Under the pieces are notes generated by a model. That model was given only the letters and a program-made list of their open reading frames with translations, had not been told where the DNA came from and made no database searches. A stretch of 64,000 nucleotides of DNA from Bacteroidaceae bacterium (GTDB lineage Bacteria > Bacteroidota > Bacteroidia > Bacteroidales > Bacteroidaceae): assembly GCA_017464345.1 (NCBI GenBank), contig JAFUAH010000025.1:1-64000 (forward strand). Direction: 5' to 3'. This document shows, one piece after another, positions 37,744 through 46,017 of this stretch. Within the stretch, counting starts at the first letter, position 1. Every line of letters begins with the position of its first letter. The translations under genes were made by a program, and so were the position numbers.

Positions 37744-37780
37744 AGCCTGCCTAATATTGCATTAGACAGGCTCTTTTTTT
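37744..37780. terminator. Hairpin terminator between the sigma gene and rpe
   Basis: AGCCTG-C-CTAAT pairs with ATTAG-A-CAGGCT (37744-37772, one internal mismatch), followed by CTTTTTTT on the + strand. The sigma factor transcript reads the minus strand, where the hairpin is followed by a weaker TTCTTTCGTT run, so it may work partly in that direction. Confidence 0.55.
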
Positions 37781-37804
37781 ATTATCTACTTCTCTATCTT
37801 CTAT

Positions 37805-38419
37805 CTACGCAGACAGATAAAGGTCGCGATGATGGGCCATGCGTCGTAAGTTGATGAGCGCATAGCGCATACGGCCTAGTGAAGTATTTATGCTGACACC
37901 TGTCTCCTGTGCAATCTCCTTGAAGGACATATCGCGGAAGTAGCGCATGTAGACAACTTCGCGCTGCGCCTCTGGCAACATCTGTATCATCATCCGCACA
38001 TCTTCGTACGACTGGTCTACGAGCATCTGGGCCTCAATGTTCGGCTCACTCAGGGCCGGGTCATTGAACAGGTCGGCCACCAGTTCGCCGTCCCCGTCCA
38101 GAAGTTCGTGAGAAAGTATGGTACGATTGGGATTATGTTGCATGCGCATATTGTCAAGCACCTTATTGCGGGCTATACGCATGAGCCACGAGGAGAACTG
38201 TCCACTCTCTGTGTACTGACCATTCCGAATGGCCATGATGGCCTTTACGAACGTGTCCTGAAATATATCGTTGGCCAACTCCTCATCAGGAACCATAAAG
38301 CGGATATAGCCAAAGACCTTATCCTGATAGCGCCCAAAAAGAACATCAAATGCTTGGAAGTCGCCTTCTTCGTACAAATGCACCAACTTCTCGTCGGTCA
38401 TCTTCACGTAATTGTTCAT
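37805..38419 (-). CDS. ECF-type RNA polymerase sigma factor
   Basis: This 204-residue sigma-70 family protein has region 2 (about 20-95: FDVLFGRYQDKVFGYI, ELANDIFQDTFVKAI, FSSWLMRIARNKVLDNMR) and region 4 (about 140-195: LPEAQREVVYMRYFRDMSFKEIAQETGVS). It would direct RNA polymerase to a set of alternative promoters. There is no FecR-like or other anti-sigma gene next to it, unlike many Bacteroidetes ECF factors that control glycan loci, and it is well separated from the Sus genes. It is transcribed alone, from its own -7 element, between fmt and rpe. Confidence 0.9.
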   Translation of the reverse strand: MNNYVKMTDEKLVHLYEEGDFQAFDVLFGRYQDKVFGYIRFMVPDEELANDIFQDTFVKAIMAIRNGQYTESGQFSSWLMRIARNKVLDNMRMQHNPNRTILSHELLDGDGELVADLFNDPALSEPNIEAQMLVDQSYEDVRMMIQMLPEAQREVVYMRYFRDMSFKEIAQETGVSINTSLGRMRYALINLRRMAHHRDLYLSA

Positions 38420-38489
38420 TACCTTTCTATATTAAAGATTCTGGGGTAATGTTGTTTCGATAGGCGTCTGTTTTAATGGTTATCGGATG

Positions 38490-38497
38490 CAAAGATA
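38490..38497 (-). promoter_or_regulatory. -7 element of the sigma factor promoter
   Basis: Read on the minus strand this is TATCTTTG, about 70 nt before the sigma gene start. No clear TTTG stands at the expected -33 distance; that stretch is occupied by the AATTGTG tandem repeat. Confidence 0.6.
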
Positions 38498-38502
38498 AGA
38501 AA

Positions 38503-38536
38503 TAATTCACAATTCACAGTTCACAATTCACAATTA
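38503..38536. repeat. Tandem repeat in the sigma factor promoter region
   Basis: Four copies of an 8-bp unit (AATTCACA, AATTCACA, GTTCACA, AATTCACA variants) lie immediately upstream of the -7 element of the sigma gene, overlapping where the -33 element would be. Confidence 0.75.
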
Positions 38537-38584
38537 TTTTACGTCAAGGGCATAAATTCTGTCTCCCGCCTGATGAAACGCGTC

Positions 38585-39571
38585 CTATTCTACACACTCT
38601 GCCGCAAAATGTGCACCGCGCAGGAAGTCCTCAACGGACATCCGACGCTTACCGGCCAGTTGCAATGACTCTATGTTGAGCCAACCCTCCCGGCAGGCTA
38701 TGCGTAAGTAGGTCTTATGGTCGGTGTCGATGGTGCCGGGAAGTTCTTTTCCATCCACTCTCGTAATTGGGAGGTTCAGCACTTGACATTTATATATCTT
38801 CAGCATCTGGCCGTCGAGGGTGGTCCATGCGGCAGGATAAGGCGAAAGGCCACGCACGAAGTTGTAGGCCTCGCGGGCAGTCAGTTCGGCCCAGCGTATC
38901 CGGCACGTATCCTTGAATATCTTCGGAGCAGGACGCAGGGGACCCTCCACGGTGAATTGATCTTGCGGAATGGGGTGCACAATGCCACGCTCCACGTCAT
39001 TGACAGTACGGAGCACGAGGTCGGCACCAAGGTACATCAGGCGGTCGTGGACAGCCTCCACGTCATCGTCGTCGTGGATGGGTACAGCCTCGCGGTAGAT
39101 GACCTGCCCTGTATCAATGTCGTGGTCAAGAAAGAAAGTCGTGATACCAGTCTCACGGTCGCCATTGATGATGGCCCAGTTGATGGGGGCGGCACCCCGA
39201 TACTGCGGCAGAAGGGCGGCATGGAGGTTGAAGGTGCCCAGGCGCGGCATGGCCCAAACCACCTCGGGCAACATACGAAAGGCGACCACTATCTGAAGGT
39301 CGGCAGCATAGCTACGCAGCTCGTCGAGGAAAGTCTCGTCCTTCAGCCGTTCGGGCTGTAGGACAGGGATGCCGTGGGAAAGCGCATACTGCTTGACGGG
39401 GCTCTGCTGGAGCACGTCGTGGTGACGGCCTACGGGTTTGTCAGGCATCGTGACAACGGCCACGACACTATATCCGCCCTCTACGAGACGACGCAGGGGC
39501 TCGACGGCGAAGTCCGGTGTACCCATATACACCAGACGGAGTTTCTTTTCGGGTTGGCTATTTGAATTCAT
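38585..39571 (-). CDS. fmt: Methionyl-tRNA formyltransferase
   Basis: Fmt formylates the initiator Met-tRNA using 10-formyl-tetrahydrofolate. The 328-residue protein begins RLVYMGTPDFAVEPL, then has the active-site segment NLHAALLPQYRGAAPINWAI with the catalytic Asn and His, and ITTFFLDHDIDTGQ with the catalytic Asp. The C-terminal OB-like tRNA-binding domain follows (about 215-328, RGLSPYPAAWT). Length is typical. A 22-bp-period repeat array begins 5 bp upstream of the start codon and fills the 87-bp gap to the ClC gene. Confidence 0.96.
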   Translation of the reverse strand: MNSNSQPEKKLRLVYMGTPDFAVEPLRRLVEGGYSVVAVVTMPDKPVGRHHDVLQQSPVKQYALSHGIPVLQPERLKDETFLDELRSYAADLQIVVAFRMLPEVVWAMPRLGTFNLHAALLPQYRGAAPINWAIINGDRETGITTFFLDHDIDTGQVIYREAVPIHDDDDVEAVHDRLMYLGADLVLRTVNDVERGIVHPIPQDQFTVEGPLRPAPKIFKDTCRIRWAELTAREAYNFVRGLSPYPAAWTTLDGQMLKIYKCQVLNLPITRVDGKELPGTIDTDHKTYLRIACREGWLNIESLQLAGKRRMSVEDFLRGAHFAAECVE

Positions 39572-39575
39572 ATGA

Positions 39576-39658
39576 ATAGTTTATATAGCGTGAGACGATA
39601 GTTTTATATAGCAATGGCCGATGGTTGTATAACCTCAGGCCGACGATTGCATAGTCCC
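39576..39658. repeat. Degenerate array with 22-23 bp period upstream of fmt
   Basis: Units start at 39576, 39598, 39621 and 39643. On the minus strand they read ACTATGCAATCG, GGTTATACAACC, GCTATATAAAAC and GCTATATAAAC, a [CG]xTATxxA theme that resembles the CCTATACAG units at 53.7 kb. The array covers nearly the whole gap between the ClC and fmt genes. Confidence 0.55.
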
Positions 39659-41470
39659 TTATTCGTTGCTTATGTCGGCCAACATTTGGCGATACATGGT
39701 GAAGACGCGCGACTTACGGATGAAGCCCACGAAACGGCCGTCGCCATCCACCACGGGCAAAGTCCATGCCCCAGTATGCTCGAAGACCTTCACTACAGCC
39801 TCCATCTCGTCCTGTGTGGAGAGACGGGCCGCCGGCTGGGTCATGAGCTGACTGACACGCAGTTGGCGATAGAGTTCGGTACGGAACATGATGTGACGGA
39901 TGTCGTCGATATACAGGATGGCCACCAACTGGCGGTCGGCATTGAGGACGGGAAATACGTTGTGGCGCGAGACCGAAATCTGCCGCACAACCTCCTCCAG
40001 CGTCATCTCGGGCATGAGAAACTTGCTGTAACGGTCGATGACGGAGTCCATTGACATCAGCGTCAGGATGGCGCGGTCCTTGTTATGGGTGAGCAGTTCG
40101 CCACGGCGTGCCAGACGCATGGCGTAGATGCTGTGAGGTTCAAAAAGGTTGATGGTCAGGTAGGCCCCCAAGGAGACAATCATCAGGGGCAGGAACATCT
40201 GGTAGCCGCCAGTCAGTTCGGCAATGAGGAAGATGCCAGTCAGCGGAGCGTGCATGACACCACTCATCAGTCCGCACATGCCCAGAAGGGCGAAGCTGTT
40301 TTCGGGCAGATACACACCGAAGACGTCGTTGATATTCCACAGACGGGCGAAGACGAAGCCGGCAATGCAGCCCAGGAAGAGCGTGGGGGCGAAGATTCCA
40401 CCGCATCCGCCACCGCCATTGGTGGCTGTGGAGGCAAAGACCTTGAACAGGATGACCAGCACGAGGTAGAGCAGGAGCAAGTGGTCGTGACCATAGAAGA
40501 GCGAATGGTTGAGCGCCGTCAGCCAGTCCTGTTCGCCCCGTCCGTTCAGCAGGAGTTCGATAAGTTCGTAGCCCTCACCGTAAAGCGAAGGAAAGAGGAA
40601 GATGAGCACCGAAAGCATGGTTCCGCCCAGCACCAGACGGGTGTATGGGCTCTTCAGTCGGCGGAAGATGCCTTCCAGACCGTTCATCGTACGGGTGAAG
40701 TAGAGCGATATGAGCCCACATGCCACACCAAGGAAGATGTCGGCAGGAATGCGCGAAGAGGCAAAGGCGTAATCAACGTGGCACTCGAAGACGGCCCCCC
40801 ACCCCGACAGGGCGAAAGTGACGCTGGCCGCCGTGACACAGGACACCAGCAAGGGCACCAGCCACGCCATGGTCAGGTCTATCATCAACACCTCCAGCAC
40901 GAAGACCAGACCGGCGATGGGGGCCTTGAAGATACCGGCCACTGCACCTGCGGCCCCACAGCCCACGAGCAGCATCAGCTGCTTGGAGTTCAGGCGGAAC
41001 AACCGACCCAGATTACTGCCAATGGCTGAGCCCGTCAGCACTATGGGGGCCTCGGCACCAACCGAACCACCAAAGCCGATGGTGATGGCCGAGGCTATGA
41101 CGCTGCTCCAGCAGTTGTGAGGCTTGATGACGCTTTGCTTGCGGGCAAGGGCAAAGAGAATCTTCGTCACACCATGCCCGATGTCGTCGCGCACCACACG
41201 CCGTATGAACAGTGAAGTCAGGAAAATGCCTATGACGGGATAGAGCAGGTAGAGCAGATTGGTGGAGGAAATGCTGAACTGATGGGTCAGCAGATACTGA
41301 ATCTGTGCAATCAGCCACTTCAGCGTCAGACCGGCAAGGGCCGTGAATATGCCGACCAAGAAGGCCAGGAGCAAGATAAAATGCTTCTCTCCCAGGTATC
41401 GCCGTCTTACGATGAGCATGGTCCCCAGGATATGTTCCGCCGGTGTTCTGTGCTTGGTTTTATGGGTCAT
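39659..41470 (-). CDS. ClC-family anion channel/transporter with C-terminal CBS pair
   Basis: The 603-residue membrane protein has the ClC fold (about 30-445) and two CBS domains (about 465-600; SKFLMPEMTLEEVVRQI, TQPAARLSTQDEMEAVV), which often sense nucleotides. Filter regions are visible but atypical: GHGVT at 98-102 in place of GSGIP, GAEAP at 138-142 (gating Glu140) in place of GREGP, and a normal GIFAP at 358-362. Glu193 in VLEVLM lies where proton-coupled ClC exchangers have their internal glutamate. It could move chloride or another anion; the sequence does not decide. It lies 30 bp after the YrdC gene. Confidence 0.93.
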   Translation of the reverse strand: MTHKTKHRTPAEHILGTMLIVRRRYLGEKHFILLLAFLVGIFTALAGLTLKWLIAQIQYLLTHQFSISSTNLLYLLYPVIGIFLTSLFIRRVVRDDIGHGVTKILFALARKQSVIKPHNCWSSVIASAITIGFGGSVGAEAPIVLTGSAIGSNLGRLFRLNSKQLMLLVGCGAAGAVAGIFKAPIAGLVFVLEVLMIDLTMAWLVPLLVSCVTAASVTFALSGWGAVFECHVDYAFASSRIPADIFLGVACGLISLYFTRTMNGLEGIFRRLKSPYTRLVLGGTMLSVLIFLFPSLYGEGYELIELLLNGRGEQDWLTALNHSLFYGHDHLLLLYLVLVILFKVFASTATNGGGGCGGIFAPTLFLGCIAGFVFARLWNINDVFGVYLPENSFALLGMCGLMSGVMHAPLTGIFLIAELTGGYQMFLPLMIVSLGAYLTINLFEPHSIYAMRLARRGELLTHNKDRAILTLMSMDSVIDRYSKFLMPEMTLEEVVRQISVSRHNVFPVLNADRQLVAILYIDDIRHIMFRTELYRQLRVSQLMTQPAARLSTQDEMEAVVKVFEHTGAWTLPVVDGDGRFVGFIRKSRVFTMYRQMLADISNE

Positions 41471-41500
41471 ATGGGTCCTATTGGGCTTATGGATTGTGAC

Positions 41501-42070
41501 TTATTTCCTAATCACTGATACGGTACCGTCCTTGGTCAGTTTGATGATGCTCGACGGGCGCCTGTCGGACTTTCGGCCACGAGCGAACTGCACGATGTAA
41601 TCGACCTTTGAGGTTATCTCCTCGGGGATGTCGTAGAAACTCCGGGGCGAAGGTTGTCCACTGAGATTGGCTGAAGTGGAGACAATGGCTTTCTGAAACC
41701 GATAGCACAACTGTTGCGAGAATTGCTCCTTCGTCACTCGCATTCCCAAAGAGCCATCTTCGGCCAACAGGTTCGGTGCTACATTGACGGCTTCATCCAG
41801 TATCAGTGTCAGAGGACGTTCGGCATAATCCACTAAGTCCCAGGCCACATCAGGCACATTGCGAAAGTATCGCTGCATACGGTTGGCAGAGTCCACCAGG
41901 CAGATAAGCGCCTTGGAATCCTCGCGCTGCTTTATCTCGTAAATACGCTGTACGGCATCGGGGTTCGACGCATCGCAGCCCAGTCCCCAGATGGTGTCGG
42001 TTGGATAGAGTATCACCCCACCCTTCCGAAGTACCTCTACGGCGTTCTTTATATCAATATCGCAATTCAT
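41501..42070 (-). CDS. L-threonylcarbamoyladenylate synthase (YrdC/Sua5 family)
   Basis: This enzyme makes threonylcarbamoyl-AMP from threonine, bicarbonate and ATP, the first step to t6A37 in tRNAs reading ANN codons. The 189-residue product is the short, YrdC-only form. Landmarks are GGVILYPTDTIWGLGCDA, IKQREDSKALICLV with the Lys and Arg of the binding pocket, GSLGMRVTKEQF and AIVSTSANLSGQPSP with the conserved Ser and Asn. Between it and the upstream prfC is the large repeat structure at 42090-42388, so this gene may be expressed separately. Confidence 0.93.
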   Translation of the reverse strand: MNCDIDIKNAVEVLRKGGVILYPTDTIWGLGCDASNPDAVQRIYEIKQREDSKALICLVDSANRMQRYFRNVPDVAWDLVDYAERPLTLILDEAVNVAPNLLAEDGSLGMRVTKEQFSQQLCYRFQKAIVSTSANLSGQPSPRSFYDIPEEITSKVDYIVQFARGRKSDRRPSSIIKLTKDGTVSVIRK

Positions 42071-42089
42071 ACTTTTATATTTTTTTGAA

Positions 42090-42188
42090 GTTAAAGGGAG
42101 TTAGAGGGAGTTAAGGGAGTTAGAGGAAGTTAAAGGGAGTTAGAGGGAGTTAAAGGAAGTTAAAGGGAGTTAGAGGGAGTTAAAGGAC
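42090..42188. repeat. Left arm of a giant inverted repeat (10-bp units)
   Basis: Ten consecutive units of GTTAAAGGGA, GTTAGAGGGA and close variants, all 10 bp except one of 9 bp. They are the reverse complement of the units at 42314-42388. Confidence 0.95.
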
Positions 42189-42190
42189 GA

Positions 42191-42291
42191 TAGTTTTTCT
42201 CTTGTCTTGACAGTTTTTCTCTTGTCTTGACAGTTTTTCTCTTGTCTTGATAGCATTTTCTCTTGTCTTGATAGCATTTCCTCTTGTTTTA
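42191..42291. repeat. Central 20-21 bp tandem repeat inside the giant inverted repeat
   Basis: Five units, starting at 42191, 42211, 42231, 42251 and 42272. Each carries TTTTCTCTTGTCTTGA or a close variant. The second and third are identical. Confidence 0.95.
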
Positions 42292-42313
42292 TTTCTCAAG
42301 AAGCAGGACATTC

Positions 42314-42388
42314 GTCCTTTAACTTCCTTTAACTTCCTCTAACTTCCTCTAACTCCCTCTAACTTCTTCTAACTCCCTCTAACTCCCC
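42314..42388. repeat. Right arm of the giant inverted repeat (10-bp units)
   Basis: Seven units (GTCCTTTAAC, TTCCTTTAAC, TTCCTCTAAC, TCCCTCTAAC and variants) plus a partial one. The first is the exact reverse complement of the last left-arm unit. Confidence 0.95.
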
Positions 42389-42397
42389 TTCTCATCT

Positions 42398-43966
42398 TTA
42401 AAATTCGCTGGTGAAGTGGAAACGAATGTGCTCGAAGTCTTGCTGGGCCATCTGTAGGACATAGCCCGAATCGGCCAAAAAGACGTCGCGTCCCTCACGG
42501 TCCTTGGCCATGTACTGGTACTTGCGCTTCTTAAAGGCCTCCAACTGGACTTTATCGTCGCTCTCTATCCAGCAGGCCTTGAAAAGGCTGATGGGCTCCC
42601 AACGGCACTTGGCACCATATTCGTTCTCCAGCCGGTACTGGATGACCTCGAACTGTAACTGGCCGACCGTACCTATAATCTTACGTCCGTTGAACTGATT
42701 GATGAACAACTGGGCCACGCCCTCGTCCATCAGTTGCTCGATGCCCTTCTGTAACTGTTTGGTCTTCATTGGGTCGGCATTCTCGATATACTTAAACATC
42801 TCCGGCGAGAACGAGGGCAGGCCACGGAAGTGCATCACCTCGCCCTCGGTCAGCGTGTCGCCAATCTTGAAAATGCCGTTGTCCGGCAGTCCGATAATGT
42901 CGCCCGGCCATGCCTCGTCGATGGTGCTCTTGCGCTGGGCCATGAACTGCGTGGGACTGGAAAAACGCAGCGTCTTGCCCTGGCGGACATGCAGATACGG
43001 CGCATTGCGGACAAACTTGCCCGAACAGACTTTACAGAAGGCGATGCAGGAACGGTGGTTGGGGTCGATATTGGCCGTTATCTTGAAGATGAAGCCAGTG
43101 AATTTGGGCTCTTCGGGCGAGACCTCGCGCTCCTCGGCCTGTGTGGGACGGGGCGACGGAGCAATCTCCACAAAACAGTTGAGCAGTTCCTCCACACCAA
43201 AGTTGTTCAGTGCCGAGCCGAAGAAGACAGGGGCTACACGGGCATCGAGGTAATCCTGCACCTGGAAGGGGTCATAGACACCATCGATGAGTTCCAAGTC
43301 GTCACGGAGTTTCTGTGCATCGGACTCGCCGACAAAATCGGCGAGCACAGTACTCTGGATGTCCACCTCCACCTTCTCCGTCACCTTCTGCTTGTCGGGG
43401 GTAAAGAGGTTCAGGCCCTGTTCGTAGATGTTATACACGCCCTTGAACTTGGCTCCCTGGTTGATGGGCCATGAGAGGGGGCGCACCTTGATTTGCAGTT
43501 CCTCCTCCAGTTCGTCGAGCAGGTCAAAGGGGTCCTTGCCTTCTCGGTCCATTTTATTGATGAAAATGATGACCGGTGTCTTGCGCATACGACAGACAGT
43601 CATCAGTTTGCGGGTCTGGGCCTCCACGCCCTTGGCGCCATCTACGACGATGATGCAGGAATCGACGGCCGTCAGCGTACGGAAGGTGTCTTCGGCAAAA
43701 TCCTGATGACCCGGAGTGTCGAGGATATTCACTTTGTAGCCCTGGTAGTCGAACTCCATAACGGAGGTCGTAACGGAGATACCACGCTGTTTCTCAATCT
43801 CCATCCAGTCGCTGGTGGCCGTTTTCTTTATCTTATTACTCTTCACGGCACCGGCCACTTGTATCTGACCGCCAAACAAGAGCAGTTTCTCCGTCAGGGT
43901 GGTCTTTCCCGCATCGGGATGTGAAATGATGGCAAAGGTGCGTCTTCTGGTTATTTCTTCGTTCAT
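42398..43966 (-). CDS. prfC: Peptide chain release factor 3
   Basis: RF3 is the GTPase that removes RF1 or RF2 from the ribosome after peptide release. The 522-residue protein carries the GTPase motifs [15 protein letters not shown] (G1), [10 protein letters not shown] (G2), DTPGHQDF (G3) and FINKMDR (G4), followed by the two beta-barrel domains typical of RF3 (NDTLTEGE-like segment [18 protein letters not shown] and [19 protein letters not shown]). The EF-G-like C-terminal domain contains [18 protein letters not shown]. The length is normal. It follows DUF4924 by 11 bp, and its stop codon is close to the giant inverted repeat. Confidence 0.97.
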   Translation of the reverse strand: MNEEITRRRTFAIISHPDAGKTTLTEKLLLFGGQIQVAGAVKSNKIKKTATSDWMEIEKQRGISVTTSVMEFDYQGYKVNILDTPGHQDFAEDTFRTLTAVDSCIIVVDGAKGVEAQTRKLMTVCRMRKTPVIIFINKMDREGKDPFDLLDELEEELQIKVRPLSWPINQGAKFKGVYNIYEQGLNLFTPDKQKVTEKVEVDIQSTVLADFVGESDAQKLRDDLELIDGVYDPFQVQDYLDARVAPVFFGSALNNFGVEELLNCFVEIAPSPRPTQAEEREVSPEEPKFTGFIFKITANIDPNHRSCIAFCKVCSGKFVRNAPYLHVRQGKTLRFSSPTQFMAQRKSTIDEAWPGDIIGLPDNGIFKIGDTLTEGEVMHFRGLPSFSPEMFKYIENADPMKTKQLQKGIEQLMDEGVAQLFINQFNGRKIIGTVGQLQFEVIQYRLENEYGAKCRWEPISLFKACWIESDDKVQLEAFKKRKYQYMAKDREGRDVFLADSGYVLQMAQQDFEHIRFHFTSEF

Positions 43967-43977
43967 ATGATACTTTT

Positions 43978-44547
43978 TTACAATTCGAGGTCGCCAGCCT
44001 TTTCTTTTTTATAGGCATCGGCCAGCAGGGCCAGCAGGTGCGAGATGGAGGCCACTGCGGCCTTGGTTTCCTCCGTAATTTCCTTCTTTTGCAGGCGCAG
44101 CAGCATCACGCCATAGAGGCAGTTGAAACAGGTCTCCAACTCACCGACGGGCTGAACCTCGGCAGTCCCCTCTGCTCCCCCCTTCCGACTACGCACACGC
44201 AATTCCACTATATAAGGCAAAACCTTGTAGTATGCTGTCGAGTAGAACGGATGCCGGGGACTACTGAGAAGTTGCTGATGGAGGTCGATGAGCAACGAGA
44301 GCGTGCCACGGTTGATTTGCAGATGGCCCTGCTGCTGACAGCCCTCTTCACGCATCATGGCGATGAGGTTCTCCAGCCACTCCGTCTCCTGGTCCAGTTC
44401 CTCCCCCGTCAGCCGGAAGGCAGGCAGGTATTCGGTCTGCAGGCGGTCGATGTCGAGCCCAAAGGCCCGTATGGTATCCTCCACCTGCCACATATAGAGC
44501 AGGTACTCACAGATGTTTGTTTTTCTCAGTTGCTGGGCTATCTTCAC
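43978..44547 (-). CDS. DUF4924 family protein
   Basis: The 189-residue, mostly helical protein ([58 protein letters not shown]) matches what I recall of DUF4924, found only in Bacteroidetes and without known function. No signal peptide, membrane segment or catalytic motif is seen, so it is probably cytosolic. It is the first gene of a minus-strand unit with prfC, under its own promoter. Confidence 0.7.
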   Translation of the reverse strand: MKIAQQLRKTNICEYLLYMWQVEDTIRAFGLDIDRLQTEYLPAFRLTGEELDQETEWLENLIAMMREEGCQQQGHLQINRGTLSLLIDLHQQLLSSPRHPFYSTAYYKVLPYIVELRVRSRKGGAEGTAEVQPVGELETCFNCLYGVMLLRLQKKEITEETKAAVASISHLLALLADAYKKEKAGDLEL

Positions 44548-44581
44548 GGTTCTTTCTCCTCTCGTATGCTATAACAGGGTG

Positions 44582-44589
44582 CAAAGATA
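44582..44589 (-). promoter_or_regulatory. -7 element of the DUF4924-prfC promoter
   Basis: TATCTTTG on the minus strand, about 35 nt before the start codon. A TTGG lies near the expected -33 distance. Confidence 0.6.
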
Positions 44590-44704
44590 AGGATTTTTCC
44601 CCACTCTACCAACTTTTGAGCCAAGCAAAAGGTACATACGCCTCATCTACGGCCCCGTTTCACCCCAGCCATGCAAAGACATTGCATCAGGCCGGCATAG
44701 GATC

Positions 44705-44775
44705 CGATTAACCGTAGGCGAGCGATTAATTAAACGCAGGTGAGCGGTTAATTAAACGCAGGCGAGCGGTTAATC
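44705..44775. repeat. Tandem array with 22-bp period between divergent promoters
   Basis: Two nearly identical 22-bp units at 44723-44744 and 44745-44766 (each CG[AG]TTAATTAAACGCAGG then a short GxGAG end), with a shorter related copy before (44705-44722, CGATTAACCGTAGGCGAG) and a partial copy after. Confidence 0.8.
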
Positions 44776-44856
44776 TCTTTCCCTATGGTTTCTGCCCGTG
44801 CATTGTAGTTGAAGGAGAAAAAGAACTTGCAAGAAAGCATTTTTTGTCCCTATTCT

Positions 44857-44887
44857 TTTGATAAATCCATCATTTATATTAACTTTG
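44857..44887 (+). promoter_or_regulatory. Promoter of the ROK kinase unit
   Basis: TTTG at 44857-44860 and TAACTTTG at 44880-44887 are 19 bp apart, a full match to the Bacteroidetes consensus. Confidence 0.8.
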
Positions 44888-44958
44888 CACACAGCACCAA
44901 GCAGATAAGACCTGGGCACACTCCCAGCATTTAACACAAACGAAAAAACATAGCAACC

Positions 44959-45963
44959 ATGAGCCAGAGTGAAAAACCCTACGTAATCGGCCTTGACCTG
45001 GGCGGCACCAATTCGGTGTTCGGCATTGTCGATGCTGATGCCAATGTAGTAGCAGAAACTTCCGTGAAGACACAAGGGCACGGCGAATCGGTGGAACTTT
45101 ACGTTGCCGACTGCCTCCAAGCCCTCCAGAAGATTATCGACCAGGTGGGCGGCATCGGGAAAATACGCGCCATGGGCATCGGAGCCCCCAACGGCAACTA
45201 CTACACCGGCTGTATTGAGTTTGCCCCGAACCTCGAGTGGGCCCGAAAGGGCGTAGTGCCCCTGGCCAAAATATTCTCCGACGCGCTGGGCATACCCGTG
45301 GCCATGACCAACGATGCCAATGCCGCCGCCATCGGCGAAATGACCTACGGTGCGGCCCGTGGCATGAAGAACTTCATCATGATAACCCTGGGTACAGGCG
45401 TGGGCAGCGGCATCGTCGTGAACGGCCAGATGGTCTATGGCTGCGACGGCATGGCCGGCGAACTAGGCCACGTCATCGTAGAGCCCAACGGACGAGCATG
45501 CGGCTGTGGCCGCAAGGGCTGTCTGGAGACCTACTGCTCGGCCACAGGCGTGGCACGCACGGCACGCGAGATTATCAGCACCACCGACCGCCCCACCCTC
45601 TTGCGCGAAATCCCCCTGGACAAGATTGAGAGCCGCGACGTGAGCATTGCCGCCTCGAAAGGCGACGAAGTGGCCAAGGAAATCTTCGAGCAGACAGGAC
45701 GCATCCTGGGCGAGGCCTGTGCCAACTTCGCTGCCTTCAACAGCCCCGAGGCTTTCATATTCTTCGGTGGACTCACCAAGGCCGGCGACCTCCTCATGGA
45801 GCCCATCAAACGAGCCTATGAGGAGAGTGTGCTGAAGATTTACCGTGGCAAGGCCAAGATGCTTATCAGCCAGCTGGACGATGCCAAGGCCGCCGTTCTG
45901 GGCGCCAGTGCTCTGGGCTGGGAAGTGGCCCTGGAGCGGGGCGTAGAGAGAGGATTGGTCTGA
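44959..45963 (+). CDS. ROK-family sugar kinase (probable glucokinase)
   Basis: ROK kinases phosphorylate glucose or related sugars with ATP in the cytosol. The 334-residue product has the N-terminal phosphate-binding GLDLGGTNSVFGIVD, the sugar-binding MTNDANAAAIGEMTYGAARG (catalytic Asp), ITLGTGVGSGIVVNGQ, the GELGHVIVEPNG segment and the zinc site CGCGRKGCLETYCS. There is no N-terminal DNA-binding domain, so it is an enzyme, not a ROK repressor. Glucokinase is the most likely function. It heads a + strand run with two secreted proteins. Confidence 0.92.
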   Translation: MSQSEKPYVIGLDLGGTNSVFGIVDADANVVAETSVKTQGHGESVELYVADCLQALQKIIDQVGGIGKIRAMGIGAPNGNYYTGCIEFAPNLEWARKGVVPLAKIFSDALGIPVAMTNDANAAAIGEMTYGAARGMKNFIMITLGTGVGSGIVVNGQMVYGCDGMAGELGHVIVEPNGRACGCGRKGCLETYCSATGVARTAREIISTTDRPTLLREIPLDKIESRDVSIAASKGDEVAKEIFEQTGRILGEACANFAAFNSPEAFIFFGGLTKAGDLLMEPIKRAYEESVLKIYRGKAKMLISQLDDAKAAVLGASALGWEVALERGVERGLV

Positions 45964-46017
45964 TGCCGGACGACAATACAGAATCATAATACAAAACTCA
46001 CACCAATACATCCATTT

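Larger units (their letters stand above)
44548..44958. other. Divergent intergenic region between DUF4924 and the ROK kinase
   Basis: This 411-bp gap holds the leftward promoter (44582-44589), a 22-bp-period array (44705-44775), the rightward promoter (44857-44887) and a leader of about 65 nt. No coding frame is convincing. Confidence 0.6.

Noticed and set aside
42090..42388. Insertion sequence or integron attachment array
   Set aside because: There is no transposase or integrase frame, and the internal periods of 10 and 20 bp do not fit IS ends or attC sites.
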